Below are positions 25,990 through 34,259 of a stretch of 64,000 nucleotides of DNA, one piece after another. The notes beneath the pieces were generated by a model that saw only the letters and a list, made by a program, of their open reading frames with translations, was not told the DNA's origin and ran no database searches. Position numbers and translations under genes: made by a program. The stretch comes from Rhizobiaceae bacterium (GTDB lineage Bacteria; Pseudomonadota; Alphaproteobacteria; Rhizobiales; Rhizobiaceae): assembly GCA_025698895.1 (NCBI GenBank), contig JAILWO010000002.1:1302001-1366000 (forward strand), read 5' to 3'. Positions within the stretch are counted from its first letter, which is position 1; each line of letters begins with the position of its first letter.

Positions 25990-26434
25990 TCCGAAGAGCA
26001 TCATCTTTCGAAAGATCGATCTCGCGCAAAGGATCGCCGCCGTCGATGAAGAGGCGCCCGTGGGGTGCCAGTGCCGCGGCGATCCGCTGTCTGGCGGCTC
26101 GTCCCGCGGCCGGATGTCTGCCATCAAGCGCTCCGACACGAACCGCGAATGCGAGATCGAAAGGCGCGTCCCCTTCCTGAAGGCGGAAATCCTCGGCCGC
26201 AATCTGACGGACGTCGACGGCACCCGCCTCGATTTCAAAGCGGCAAGCCGTTCGAGCAAGCGCCACCGCCCGCGCCGACCGGTCGATGGCCAGGACGAAA
26301 CCGTCCCCAACCCGCCGCGCCACCGCACGCGCGGCAGCGCCCGGCCCACAGCCAATCTCCAGAACGCGCATTCCCCGCTCAAGGGGAAGGGCGTCCACAA
26401 TTGCCTGCAGCCGCGCCGACAACCGTTCCGTCAC
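25979..26434 (-). CDS. Small class I SAM-dependent methyltransferase
   Basis: A 151-residue protein. [16 protein letters not shown] (24-39) is methyltransferase motif I with acidic DR at about 56-57 (LAIDRS) for ribose binding, and [11 protein letters not shown] (about 90-100) is motif II. It is shorter than most relatives and ends soon after strand 5 ([11 protein letters not shown]), so strands 6-7 are minimal; it may be a compact or C-terminally truncated form. The stop overlaps the cpdB end by 11 bp. Substrate unknown. Confidence 0.78.
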   Translation of the reverse strand: MTERLSARLQAIVDALPLERGMRVLEIGCGPGAAARAVARRVGDGFVLAIDRSARAVALARTACRFEIEAGAVDVRQIAAEDFRLQEGDAPFDLAFAVRVGALDGRHPAAGRAARQRIAAALAPHGRLFIDGGDPLREIDLSKDDALRIRA

Positions 26435-26467
26435 AGGTGCTCCTCTCTATGGTGCGAGAGAATATGC

Positions 26468-26479
26468 TGCCGATCGGCA
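26468..26479. promoter_or_regulatory. Palindrome upstream of exoR
   Basis: TGCCGATCGGCA is a perfect 12-bp palindrome in the 267-bp gap between the divergent methyltransferase and exoR genes, 233 bp before exoR and 33 bp before the methyltransferase. It could be an operator; no factor can be named. The rest of the gap has no supported ORF. Confidence 0.3.
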
Positions 26480-26701
26480 ACATTGTGACGATTCAGCAAC
26501 ACACATCCGCCAAGCTTCTCGCCGATGATGACGGCGATGGAATGCGCCCATTTCCCGCCATAAACCGGGCGCACCCGAAATGGGTCAAGGGGTCGGTCCG
26601 CACGGGCCGAACTGAATGAAGGGAAAGCGATCCGCTGGTTCGCAAGTCGATGCAAGACCGGACTATCCGGTTGACCGTGGCAGGCGGCAGGAAGGCGGAA
26701 C

Positions 26702-27505
26702 GTGACTGCGATGTATATTGGCGAGTGTCTGAGAACCGGTGTGCTTTCCGCTGTTGCGGCCGTCTGCCTCATGGGCGGCACCGGCCACGCTCAGGCTCTT
26801 GACGAGGCCACGGTTCAGCCGAAATCGAGCCCCTGGGCCGTCTTCCGCTTCGGCTTCGACCAGTACCGCAACGGCCACAAGCGCGAAGCCATCGAAGCCT
26901 ATCGCTACGCAGCCGAAAACGGCCAACTCGGCGCTCGCTGGAAGCTGGCACGCATGTATGCCGAAGGCGACGGCGTCACCCGCGATGACTACGAAGCGTT
27001 CAAGTTTTTCTCCGGGATCGTGGCGCAGGAAATCGAGCCAGGTTCGCCCGAGGAAAGCTATGTTTCGGATTCCCTGGTCGCCCTCGGCAATTATCTGAGG
27101 ACAGGTATTCCCAACAGTCCCGTGAAGGCCAATGCCGCCGCCGCGCAGGAATATTATATGCGCGCCGCCGCCAACTATCGTAATCCGCAGGCGCAGTACG
27201 AGATAGGGCGTATGTACCTCAAGGGCGAAGGCGTGGGCGCCAGTGTCCGGCAGGCCGGCCGCTGGCTACAACTGGCGGCCGAAAAGGGCCATGCCGGCGC
27301 GCAGGCGACGCTTGGCAACCTCCTATTCCAGAGCGGGCGCGTCGTGCGCGGCCTCGCCATGATGACTGCCGCGCTTGAACGCGCCCCTTCCGCTGAGCGC
27401 GACTGGATACGCGGTATGCAGGAGGAGGCCTTCGCCGTCGCGCCGGAAGCTGATCGTCGCAACGCGATCGCGCTGGCGGAAAGCATTCTTACCAAAGGCG
27501 AATAA
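26702..27505 (+). CDS. exoR: Periplasmic Sel1-repeat regulator, ExoR homologue
   Basis: A 267-residue secreted protein. The signal peptide (GVLSAVAAVCLMGGTGHAQA, residues 13-32) is followed by PWAVFRFGFDQYRNGHKREA and Sel1-like repeats (for example AARWKLARMYAEGDGV-like and AQYEIGRMYLKGEGV segments), ending in ADRRNAIALAESI. Order and wording match ExoR of Sinorhizobium, which binds the ExoS sensor in the periplasm and represses the ExoS-ChvI system controlling succinoglycan and motility. exoS and chvI are not in the window. GTG 26702 is preferred to ATG 26711 because AGGAAGG sits six bases before it. Confidence 0.88.
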   Translation: MTAMYIGECLRTGVLSAVAAVCLMGGTGHAQALDEATVQPKSSPWAVFRFGFDQYRNGHKREAIEAYRYAAENGQLGARWKLARMYAEGDGVTRDDYEAFKFFSGIVAQEIEPGSPEESYVSDSLVALGNYLRTGIPNSPVKANAAAAQEYYMRAAANYRNPQAQYEIGRMYLKGEGVGASVRQAGRWLQLAAEKGHAGAQATLGNLLFQSGRVVRGLAMMTAALERAPSAERDWIRGMQEEAFAVAPEADRRNAIALAESILTKGE

Positions 27506-27545
27506 GCGCTTCGCCCAACTAGCCTCGCGCTTGGGCTTGCGGGGT

Positions 27546-29654
27546 TCAGCCGGCCCTCAGCAGTCTCACCGCGTCGTCCCGCCCGTAGAGATAGAGCAGC
27601 AGCCGTATGGCATCGCCGCGTTCGGAGCGGAGCTCCGCGTCGCGGGCGAGCAGGAGGCGCGCATCGTCGCGCGCGGTCTCGAGCAGGTCGCCGTGATGCT
27701 CCAGCCTGGCCACGACGAAGCCCGGGGCGCCGGACTGGCGTGTTCCCAGCAACTCGCCTTCACCACGCAGTTTCAGATCCTTCTCGGCGATCTCGAATCC
27801 ATCCTCGCTTTCGCGCAGGACCGCCAGGCGTTCTCTGGCGGCTTCCCCGAGCGGGCCCTTATAGAGCAGGATACAGGAGGAAGCCCGGTCGCCGCGGCCG
27901 ACGCGACCACGTAGCTGGTGAAGCTGCGCGAGACCGAAGCGTTCGGCGTGCTCGATGACGATGATGGTGGCGTCCGGCACATCGACGCCCACTTCGATGA
28001 CCGTCGTGGCAACCAGAATGCGTGTCTCGCCGTCCTTGAAGGCCTGCATGGCCTCGTCCTTGGCCGCTCCCTTCATCCGTCCGTGAACGAGGCCGACGGC
28101 GCCGGGAAACTCCCTGGCGAGTTCCTGATACCGGTCTTCGGCCGACATGAGACGGACTTCTTCCGATTCTTCCACCAGCGGACAGATCCAATAGACCTTC
28201 TGGCCATCCAAGAGCGCGCCGCGCAGCCGCGCGACCAGATCGTCGAGCCGGTCAGTCGGCATAATGACGGTGCGGATCGGCTTGCGTCCGGCGGGCTTTT
28301 CGGTCAGCCGCGAGACGTCCATGTCGCCGAAGGCAGTCAGCACCAGAGTGCGCGGGATGGGCGTTGCGGTCATCACCAGCATGTCCGGCGCATCGCCCTT
28401 CGCGGTCAGGGCCAGGCGCTGGTGGACGCCAAAGCGGTGCTGCTCGTCGACCACGACCAGCCCAAGGTCCCGATATTCGACCGCTTCCTGAAACAGCGCA
28501 TGGGTGCCCACCACGATCGAGATCGTGCCGTTCGAGAGACCTTCAAGGACCCGTGCCCTTTCGCGTCCCTTTTCGCGCCCCGTCAGCACGGCGATGGTCA
28601 GACCGGCTCGCGCGGCGATCGGTGCGATGGTGGCGTGATGCTGGCGCGCGAGTATCTCGGTCGGCGCAAGCAGAACCGACTGCGCGCCGGCCTCCGCGGC
28701 CTGCGCCATCGCCATCAGCGCGACCACAGTCTTGCCCGACCCGACATCACCCTGCAGGAGACGCAGCATCCGGCCGGGCTTGTCCAGGTCGGCCGCGATC
28801 TCCGAAAGCGCGGTCTCCTGCGACTGCGTCAGAGAATAGGAAAGGGCTTCGCGGACGGCATTGCGAATCCTGCCGTCACCTGTCAGCTTCCGTCCACGCG
28901 GCGTCTTCATGCGCGCACGCACCAGGGCGAGCGCGATCTGCCCGGCAAGGAGCTCGTCATAGGCAAGCCGGCGCCAGGCCGCGTTGTCGGGCGACACGTC
29001 GATCGGCTCTTCCGGCAGGTGAATGCGCCTGAAGGCGAGCGAAAGATCGGGAAAGCTCTGTCGACGCATGATGTCGGGGTCGAGCCACTCCGGCAGCGCC
29101 GGCAGACGCTCGAGCGCTTCGACGATCACCCGTCGCAGGAGCCTGGGCGATAGACCGGCCGTGAGCGGGTAGACCGGTTCCACGAGCGGCAGCGACTGCG
29201 TGTCGCCGGCAGGCGCGATATGGTCGGGATGGACCATGCTCGGCCGGCCATTGAACCATTCCATGCGGCCCGAGACAGTCACCTGCTCGCCTACCGGCAG
29301 CACCTTGTTCAGCCAGTCCGGCCGTCCACGGAAAAAGGTGAGCGCGATTTCTCCCGTGTCATCATGGCCGAACACGCGATAGGGTGCGGACCTGTTGCCG
29401 CGGGGCGGCGGCTGGTGCCGGTCGACCCTGAGATCAAGCGTCACGATCGCGCCCTCTGCCGAGCCTGCTATGCCTGGTCGGTTGCGCCGATCGATGACCG
29501 AATGCGGCAGCACGAACAAGAGATCGCCAACGCGTGCTTCCCTGCCGTTGAGGTCGAAGGGCAATACACGCTCGACCAGCGGTTCGGTCTTCGGTCCGAG
29601 GCCGGCAATGGTCGTGGCGGGCGCGAAGAGTGGGTCGAGCAGTGGCGGGCGCAT
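27546..29654 (-). CDS. recG: ATP-dependent DNA helicase RecG
   Basis: A 702-residue superfamily 2 helicase that remodels stalled replication forks and Holliday junctions. The N-terminal wedge/OB domain is followed by Walker A GDVGSGKT (302-309), the DEQH box in VVDEQHRFGV, TATPIPRTL and the TRG-region motif EVGVDVPDATIIVIEHAERFGL with QLRGRVGRG. ATG 29654 (MRPPLLDPLF) gives the N-terminus usual for alphaproteobacterial RecG; GTG 29699 would add 15 residues. It is divergent from sdhE-mfd, an order I recall as common in the Hyphomicrobiales. Confidence 0.96.
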   Translation of the reverse strand: MRPPLLDPLFAPATTIAGLGPKTEPLVERVLPFDLNGREARVGDLLFVLPHSVIDRRNRPGIAGSAEGAIVTLDLRVDRHQPPPRGNRSAPYRVFGHDDTGEIALTFFRGRPDWLNKVLPVGEQVTVSGRMEWFNGRPSMVHPDHIAPAGDTQSLPLVEPVYPLTAGLSPRLLRRVIVEALERLPALPEWLDPDIMRRQSFPDLSLAFRRIHLPEEPIDVSPDNAAWRRLAYDELLAGQIALALVRARMKTPRGRKLTGDGRIRNAVREALSYSLTQSQETALSEIAADLDKPGRMLRLLQGDVGSGKTVVALMAMAQAAEAGAQSVLLAPTEILARQHHATIAPIAARAGLTIAVLTGREKGRERARVLEGLSNGTISIVVGTHALFQEAVEYRDLGLVVVDEQHRFGVHQRLALTAKGDAPDMLVMTATPIPRTLVLTAFGDMDVSRLTEKPAGRKPIRTVIMPTDRLDDLVARLRGALLDGQKVYWICPLVEESEEVRLMSAEDRYQELAREFPGAVGLVHGRMKGAAKDEAMQAFKDGETRILVATTVIEVGVDVPDATIIVIEHAERFGLAQLHQLRGRVGRGDRASSCILLYKGPLGEAARERLAVLRESEDGFEIAEKDLKLRGEGELLGTRQSGAPGFVVARLEHHGDLLETARDDARLLLARDAELRSERGDAIRLLLYLYGRDDAVRLLRAG

Positions 29655-29759
29655 CGAGGCCAGTCTTATGCGCGCCGACGCCTTACGCAAGGCTGACACG
29701 ACGACGAGGGCGGGCTATATGCGCTGCTTTCGGCTCCGACCATCCACGAGGAATGCACA

Positions 29760-30041
29760 GTGTCCGGCATCACCCGTTCGAGCGAGGGATTAGACCCCCG
29801 CCGGCGAAAACTCCTGTTTCGCTCCTGGCATCGCGGCATGCGGGAGATGGATCTCATTTTGGGTTCGTTCGCGGATGCGTGCATCGACGGCTTGAACGAA
29901 GTCCAGCTCGACCAATATGAGCAACTTCTCGACATATCGGACGCCGTGCTTCTCGCCTGGGTCACGGGGCGGAAGCCTGCCGCCGACGCTCCCAGCATAC
30001 TCCGTTCCATAATCGAATTCCGGGATAGTTCGACCCCTTGA
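29760..30041 (+). CDS. sdhE: Succinate dehydrogenase assembly factor (FAD assembly), SdhE
   Basis: A 93-residue protein of the SdhE/Sdh5 family, which promotes covalent flavinylation of SdhA. The diagnostic segment RRRKLLFRSWHRGMREMDL (14-32) contains the RGxxE motif (RGMRE), and FADACIDGLNEVQLDQYEQLL is the usual second helix pair. Start is GTG 29760 with GAGGAA about seven bases upstream; a nearby ATG (29753) is out of frame. mfd begins two bases after its stop. Confidence 0.95.
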   Translation: MSGITRSSEGLDPRRRKLLFRSWHRGMREMDLILGSFADACIDGLNEVQLDQYEQLLDISDAVLLAWVTGRKPAADAPSILRSIIEFRDSSTP

Positions 30042-30043
30042 CC

Positions 30044-33000
30044 ATGGCGCTTCTGGACCCGATCAAACTGCCCAAGGCCAAGAGCGGGCAGGCCACAACC
30101 ATCGACGGCGTCGCCGACGGGTACGAGGCGTTCGCGCTGGCGCGTCTTGCGCGCGGCGCGAACGGCCGCCCGCTTGTCTTCGTTCTGCGCGACGGGCAGC
30201 GCCTGCCATCCATCCGCGATAGCCTTGCTTTCGCCGATCCCGGCCTGCCCGTGCTCGACCTGCCCGGCTGGGATTGCTTGCCTTACGACCGTGTGTCGCC
30301 TGGCGCCGATGCGGCCGCGCGTCGCCTTGATGCGCTGACGGGCATGGCGGCTCTCAGGAGCGATCCGCATCCGGCGGTGATCCTCACCACGGCCAACGCG
30401 ATCCTTCAGCGTGTGCCGCCCGCGGATGTGCTCGCGAAGCAGGTGATCTCGGCGAAGCCGGGCAATCAGGTCGACATGAAGGCACTTGTCGAGCGGCTTG
30501 AAAATGCAGGCTTCGAGCGCACCGCCACCGTGCGCGAAGTCGGCGAGTATGCGGTGAGGGGCGGCATCCTCGACCTGTACGCGCCGGGAACCGCGGAGCC
30601 GCTGCGTCTGGATTTCTTTGGCGACACGCTGGAATCGATCCGCGCATTCGAACCCGCCACACAGCGTACCACCGGGCAGCGCAAGAGCTTCTCGCTCCAG
30701 CCGATGAGCGAAGTGCAGCTCTCCCCGGAGACGATCTCGCGGTTCCGGCGGAACTATATCGAGGCCTTCGGCGCGCCCTCGCGCGACGATGCTCTCTACG
30801 CCGCGATCAGCGAAGGACGTCGCTTCGCCGGCATGGAGCACTGGCTCCCCCTGTTTCACGAACGGCTGGAGACGGCGATCGATTACCTGGACGAGCCGGT
30901 TCTGGTCTTCGATCACCTGGCGCACGAGGCAATCGCCGAACGCCACGCGCAGATACTGGATCATTACCAGGCCCGCGCAAGCCACGGAGAAGGCAAGGCT
31001 TTCGGGGAGGCGGCCCCATACAAGCCGGTCAAGCCCGAAAGTCTTTATCTGTCACCGGAAGAGCTGGCGGGGCTGTGCGCGCGTGCCGGGATCACGGCCG
31101 TCGACCTGACGCCGTTTGACCAGCCGCGGTCCGACGGGCGTCCCGTGATTGGCGCCGGCGCCAGGGCTGGCAGGAGTTTCGCCGAAGAGCGGGCGGATCC
31201 CGCCGCGAACGTCTTCGACCACGCGGTCAATCATATCGCCGACCTGAGGTCAGGCCGTAAGGTGATCGTCGCGGGCTGGACCGAAGGGTCGCTGGACCGT
31301 CTTTCTCAAATCCTCGCCGAGCACGGGCTGGGAAACACGAAGCGCATCTCCAGCCTGTCGGAACTCGACAGGCTATCGGCAAATACGGCGGCGCTCGCAA
31401 TCATCCCGCTGGAAACCGGGTTCGAGACCGACGATTTCGCCGTTGTTGCCGAACAGGACATCCTCGGCGACCGGATGATCCGCCGCACCCGCCGCAAGAA
31501 GGGCGGAGCCGACATCATCGCCGAAGCCTCGGCCCTGGCGTCGGGCGACATCGTCGTCCATGCCGATCACGGGATCGGCCGCTTTGTCGGGTTGAAGACG
31601 ATCGAGGCGGCCGGCGCGCCGCATGACTGCCTCGAAATCCATTACGCGGCCGACGGCAAGCTATACCTGCCTGTCGAGAACATAGAGCTTCTTTCACGCT
31701 ACGGGTCGGATTCCACCGAGGTTCAGCTCGACCGGCTCGGCGGGGGAGCATGGCAGGCAAGGCGGGCCCGGCTGAAGAAGCGTCTGCTGGACATGGCCGG
31801 CGACCTGATCAGGATCGCGGCCGAAAGGCAGATGCGCGGTGCGCCGGCCATGACACCGCCCGACGGGCTCTATGGCGAGTTCGCCGCGCGCTTTCCTTAT
31901 GACGAAACCGAGGACCAGCAGACGGCGATCAACTCGGTGCTCGACGATTTGTCGCGCGGAACGCCGATGGATCGTCTGGTCTGCGGCGATGTCGGCTTCG
32001 GCAAGACCGAGGTGGCGCTGCGCGCCGCCTTTCTGGCCGCGATGGAGGGTTTCCAGGTCGCCGTGGTCGTGCCGACGACCCTGCTTGCCAGGCAACATTT
32101 CAAGACCTTTGCCGAACGTTTCTCCGGATTGCCCGTGACCGTGCGCCAGGCCTCCCGGCTTGTCGGCGCCAAGGAACTGAGCGAAACGAAGAAAGGTCTC
32201 GCCGACGGCTCGGTGAACATCGTGATCGGCACGCACGCGCTGCTCGGTGCTTCGATCAAATTCAACAATCTCGGCCTGCTGATCGTCGACGAGGAACAGC
32301 ACTTCGGTGTCAAGCACAAGGAGCGGCTCAAGGAGCTGAAGTCTGACATTCATGTGCTCACGCTTTCGGCCACGCCGATCCCGCGCACCCTGCAGCTTGC
32401 CCTGACGGGTGTTCGCGAACTTTCGCTGATCACCACGCCTCCGGTCGACCGCATGGCGGTGCGCACTTTCATCTCGCCCTTCGATCCGCTTGTTATCCGC
32501 GAAACGCTGCTGCGCGAGCGCTATCGCGGCGGGCAGAGCTTCTATGTCGTGCCGCGCATCTCCGACCTTGATGAAATTCGCCAATTCCTGGCCGAGCAGG
32601 TGCCTGAACTCCGGGTCGCCGTGGCGCATGGCCAGCTGGCGGCGGGCGAGCTCGACGACATCATGAACGCCTTCTACGAGGGCCGCTTCGACGTGCTCCT
32701 GTCCACCACCATTGTGGAGTCGGGCCTCGACATTCCGACCGCAAACACGCTGATCGTGCACAGGGCGGACATGTTCGGTCTCGCGCAGCTTTATCAGCTT
32801 CGTGGTCGCGTGGGCCGTTCCAAGCTGCGTGCCTATGCCCTGTTCACGCTGCCGGTGAACCGCATGCTGACCACCACCGCCGATCGGCGTTTGAAGGTGC
32901 TGCAATCGCTGGATTCCCTCGGCGCCGGATTTCAGCTGGCCAGCCATGACCTCGACATTCGCGGCGCAGGCAATCTGCTCGGCGAGGAACAGTCGGGCCA

Positions 33001-33550
33001 TATCAGGGAAGTCGGTTTCGAACTCTACCAGCAGATGCTTGAGGAAGCCGTCGCGGAAGTGAAGGGGGACCCGTCGGCCGGGGACACGAACTGGTCGCCG
33101 CAGATTACGCTGGGAACGGCGGTGATGATCCCGGAGGGCTACGTGCCGGATCTGCACCTGCGGCTGGGCCTGTACCGTCGCCTCGGCGATCTCGAGACGA
33201 CGGAGGAGATCGACGCTTTCGGCGCGGAACTGATCGACCGGTTCGGTCCGCTGCCCGACGAGGTGCAGCACCTGCTGAAGATCGTCTACATCAAATTGCT
33301 GTGCCGCAAGGCGAATGTGGAAAAGCTCGACGCCGGTCCCAAGGGGGTCGTCATCCAGTTCCGTGGCAAGGAGTTCGCCGATCCGGCAGCTCTTGTCGGC
33401 TTCATCGGCGAACAGGGCTCGCTGGCGAAGATCAGGCCGGACCAGAGCATCGTGCTGATCCGCGACTGGCCGACGCCGGAGAAGCGCCTCGCCGGCGCTG
33501 CTGTCGTCATGACGCAGCTTGCCCGCCTGACGGACAAGGCGGCTGCCTAA
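30044..33550 (+). CDS. mfd: Transcription-repair coupling factor Mfd
   Basis: An 1168-residue ATPase that removes RNA polymerase stalled at DNA lesions and recruits UvrA. Order of parts: UvrB-homology region with NAILQRVPP and GEYAVRGGILDLY, RNA-polymerase-interaction domain (about 480-545, SGDIVVHADHGIGRFVGL), then the RecG-like translocase with Walker A GDVGFGKTE (about 647-655), DEEQHFGV (about 749-756) and TATPIPRTLQ-type SATPIPRTLQ, then the TRG motif and C-terminal UvrA-masking domain. Its start lies two bases after sdhE, so they are co-translated; its last four bases overlap the convergent DsbA-family gene. Confidence 0.97.
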   Translation: MALLDPIKLPKAKSGQATTIDGVADGYEAFALARLARGANGRPLVFVLRDGQRLPSIRDSLAFADPGLPVLDLPGWDCLPYDRVSPGADAAARRLDALTGMAALRSDPHPAVILTTANAILQRVPPADVLAKQVISAKPGNQVDMKALVERLENAGFERTATVREVGEYAVRGGILDLYAPGTAEPLRLDFFGDTLESIRAFEPATQRTTGQRKSFSLQPMSEVQLSPETISRFRRNYIEAFGAPSRDDALYAAISEGRRFAGMEHWLPLFHERLETAIDYLDEPVLVFDHLAHEAIAERHAQILDHYQARASHGEGKAFGEAAPYKPVKPESLYLSPEELAGLCARAGITAVDLTPFDQPRSDGRPVIGAGARAGRSFAEERADPAANVFDHAVNHIADLRSGRKVIVAGWTEGSLDRLSQILAEHGLGNTKRISSLSELDRLSANTAALAIIPLETGFETDDFAVVAEQDILGDRMIRRTRRKKGGADIIAEASALASGDIVVHADHGIGRFVGLKTIEAAGAPHDCLEIHYAADGKLYLPVENIELLSRYGSDSTEVQLDRLGGGAWQARRARLKKRLLDMAGDLIRIAAERQMRGAPAMTPPDGLYGEFAARFPYDETEDQQTAINSVLDDLSRGTPMDRLVCGDVGFGKTEVALRAAFLAAMEGFQVAVVVPTTLLARQHFKTFAERFSGLPVTVRQASRLVGAKELSETKKGLADGSVNIVIGTHALLGASIKFNNLGLLIVDEEQHFGVKHKERLKELKSDIHVLTLSATPIPRTLQLALTGVRELSLITTPPVDRMAVRTFISPFDPLVIRETLLRERYRGGQSFYVVPRISDLDEIRQFLAEQVPELRVAVAHGQLAAGELDDIMNAFYEGRFDVLLSTTIVESGLDIPTANTLIVHRADMFGLAQLYQLRGRVGRSKLRAYALFTLPVNRMLTTTADRRLKVLQSLDSLGAGFQLASHDLDIRGAGNLLGEEQSGHIREVGFELYQQMLEEAVAEVKGDPSAGDTNWSPQITLGTAVMIPEGYVPDLHLRLGLYRRLGDLETTEEIDAFGAELIDRFGPLPDEVQHLLKIVYIKLLCRKANVEKLDAGPKGVVIQFRGKEFADPAALVGFIGEQGSLAKIRPDQSIVLIRDWPTPEKRLAGAAVVMTQLARLTDKAAA

Positions 33551-34230
33551 CCTTCGGCCGGATCCAGCTCACCGCGATCCTTTGCGGACGACACCTGCCT
33601 GACCGCGTCAGCCAGCACGGTCGCATCCTGCGCGCCCATAACGGCATATTTGCCTTCCAGCAGGTAGCAGGGCACGCCCCGGATGCCCATGCGCTGCGCT
33701 GTCTCGATCTCGCCGGTCACGGCCTCGACATCGGCTTCCGTCGGCAGCAGCGCCTCGACGACCGAAGCGTCCATGCCCACCTCACGGGCCGCTTCTACGA
33801 GGACCGCACGTGCGCCGATGTCCCGACCCTGCTCGAAATAGAGCTGGAAGAGCCGCTTGTTCAGCGCGTTCTGGATGCCGTCGCCAGCCGGGCCGGCCCA
33901 TCGCAGCAGCCGGTGTGCGTCGAGCGTGTTGGGTGAAACCGTGATCTTGTCGAACGCGAACGCAATTCCCGCCGACCGCCCCGCTTCCGAGATCTGGGCA
34001 TGCAGGTCCTTCAGCCTTTCTTCGGAGCCGAACTTGGCCAGCATGTACTGCTTGCGGTCGACTCCGCCGGGCGGGATCGACGGATCGAGCTGATAGGGCC
34101 GACAGCGCAGGTCGACCTCCACCTCGGGCGTGTTCTCGAGCGCTGCCTCGAGCCGCTTCTGCCCGACATAACACCAGGGACAGACGACGTCCGACACGAC
34201 GTCGATCGAGATTGGGGCGAATCCGGACAT
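33547..34230 (-). CDS. DsbA family oxidoreductase (FrnE-like)
   Basis: A 227-residue thioredoxin-fold protein. The active site is CPWC (17-20) within VVSDVVCPWCYVG, and the cis-proline loop is GIRGVPCYLLEGKYAV near residue 195. No signal peptide is seen, so it is cytoplasmic, as FrnE-type polyketide/HCCA-like DsbA proteins are. ATG 34230 is chosen because AAGGAG precedes it. It is the downstream neighbour of the YejA-like gene (29 bp), so the pair may be co-transcribed. Confidence 0.9.
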   Translation of the reverse strand: MSGFAPISIDVVSDVVCPWCYVGQKRLEAALENTPEVEVDLRCRPYQLDPSIPPGGVDRKQYMLAKFGSEERLKDLHAQISEAGRSAGIAFAFDKITVSPNTLDAHRLLRWAGPAGDGIQNALNKRLFQLYFEQGRDIGARAVLVEAAREVGMDASVVEALLPTEADVEAVTGEIETAQRMGIRGVPCYLLEGKYAVMGAQDATVLADAVRQVSSAKDRGELDPAEG

Positions 34231-34259
34231 GGCTTGCTCCTTTCGCCCGAAATAGGTCG

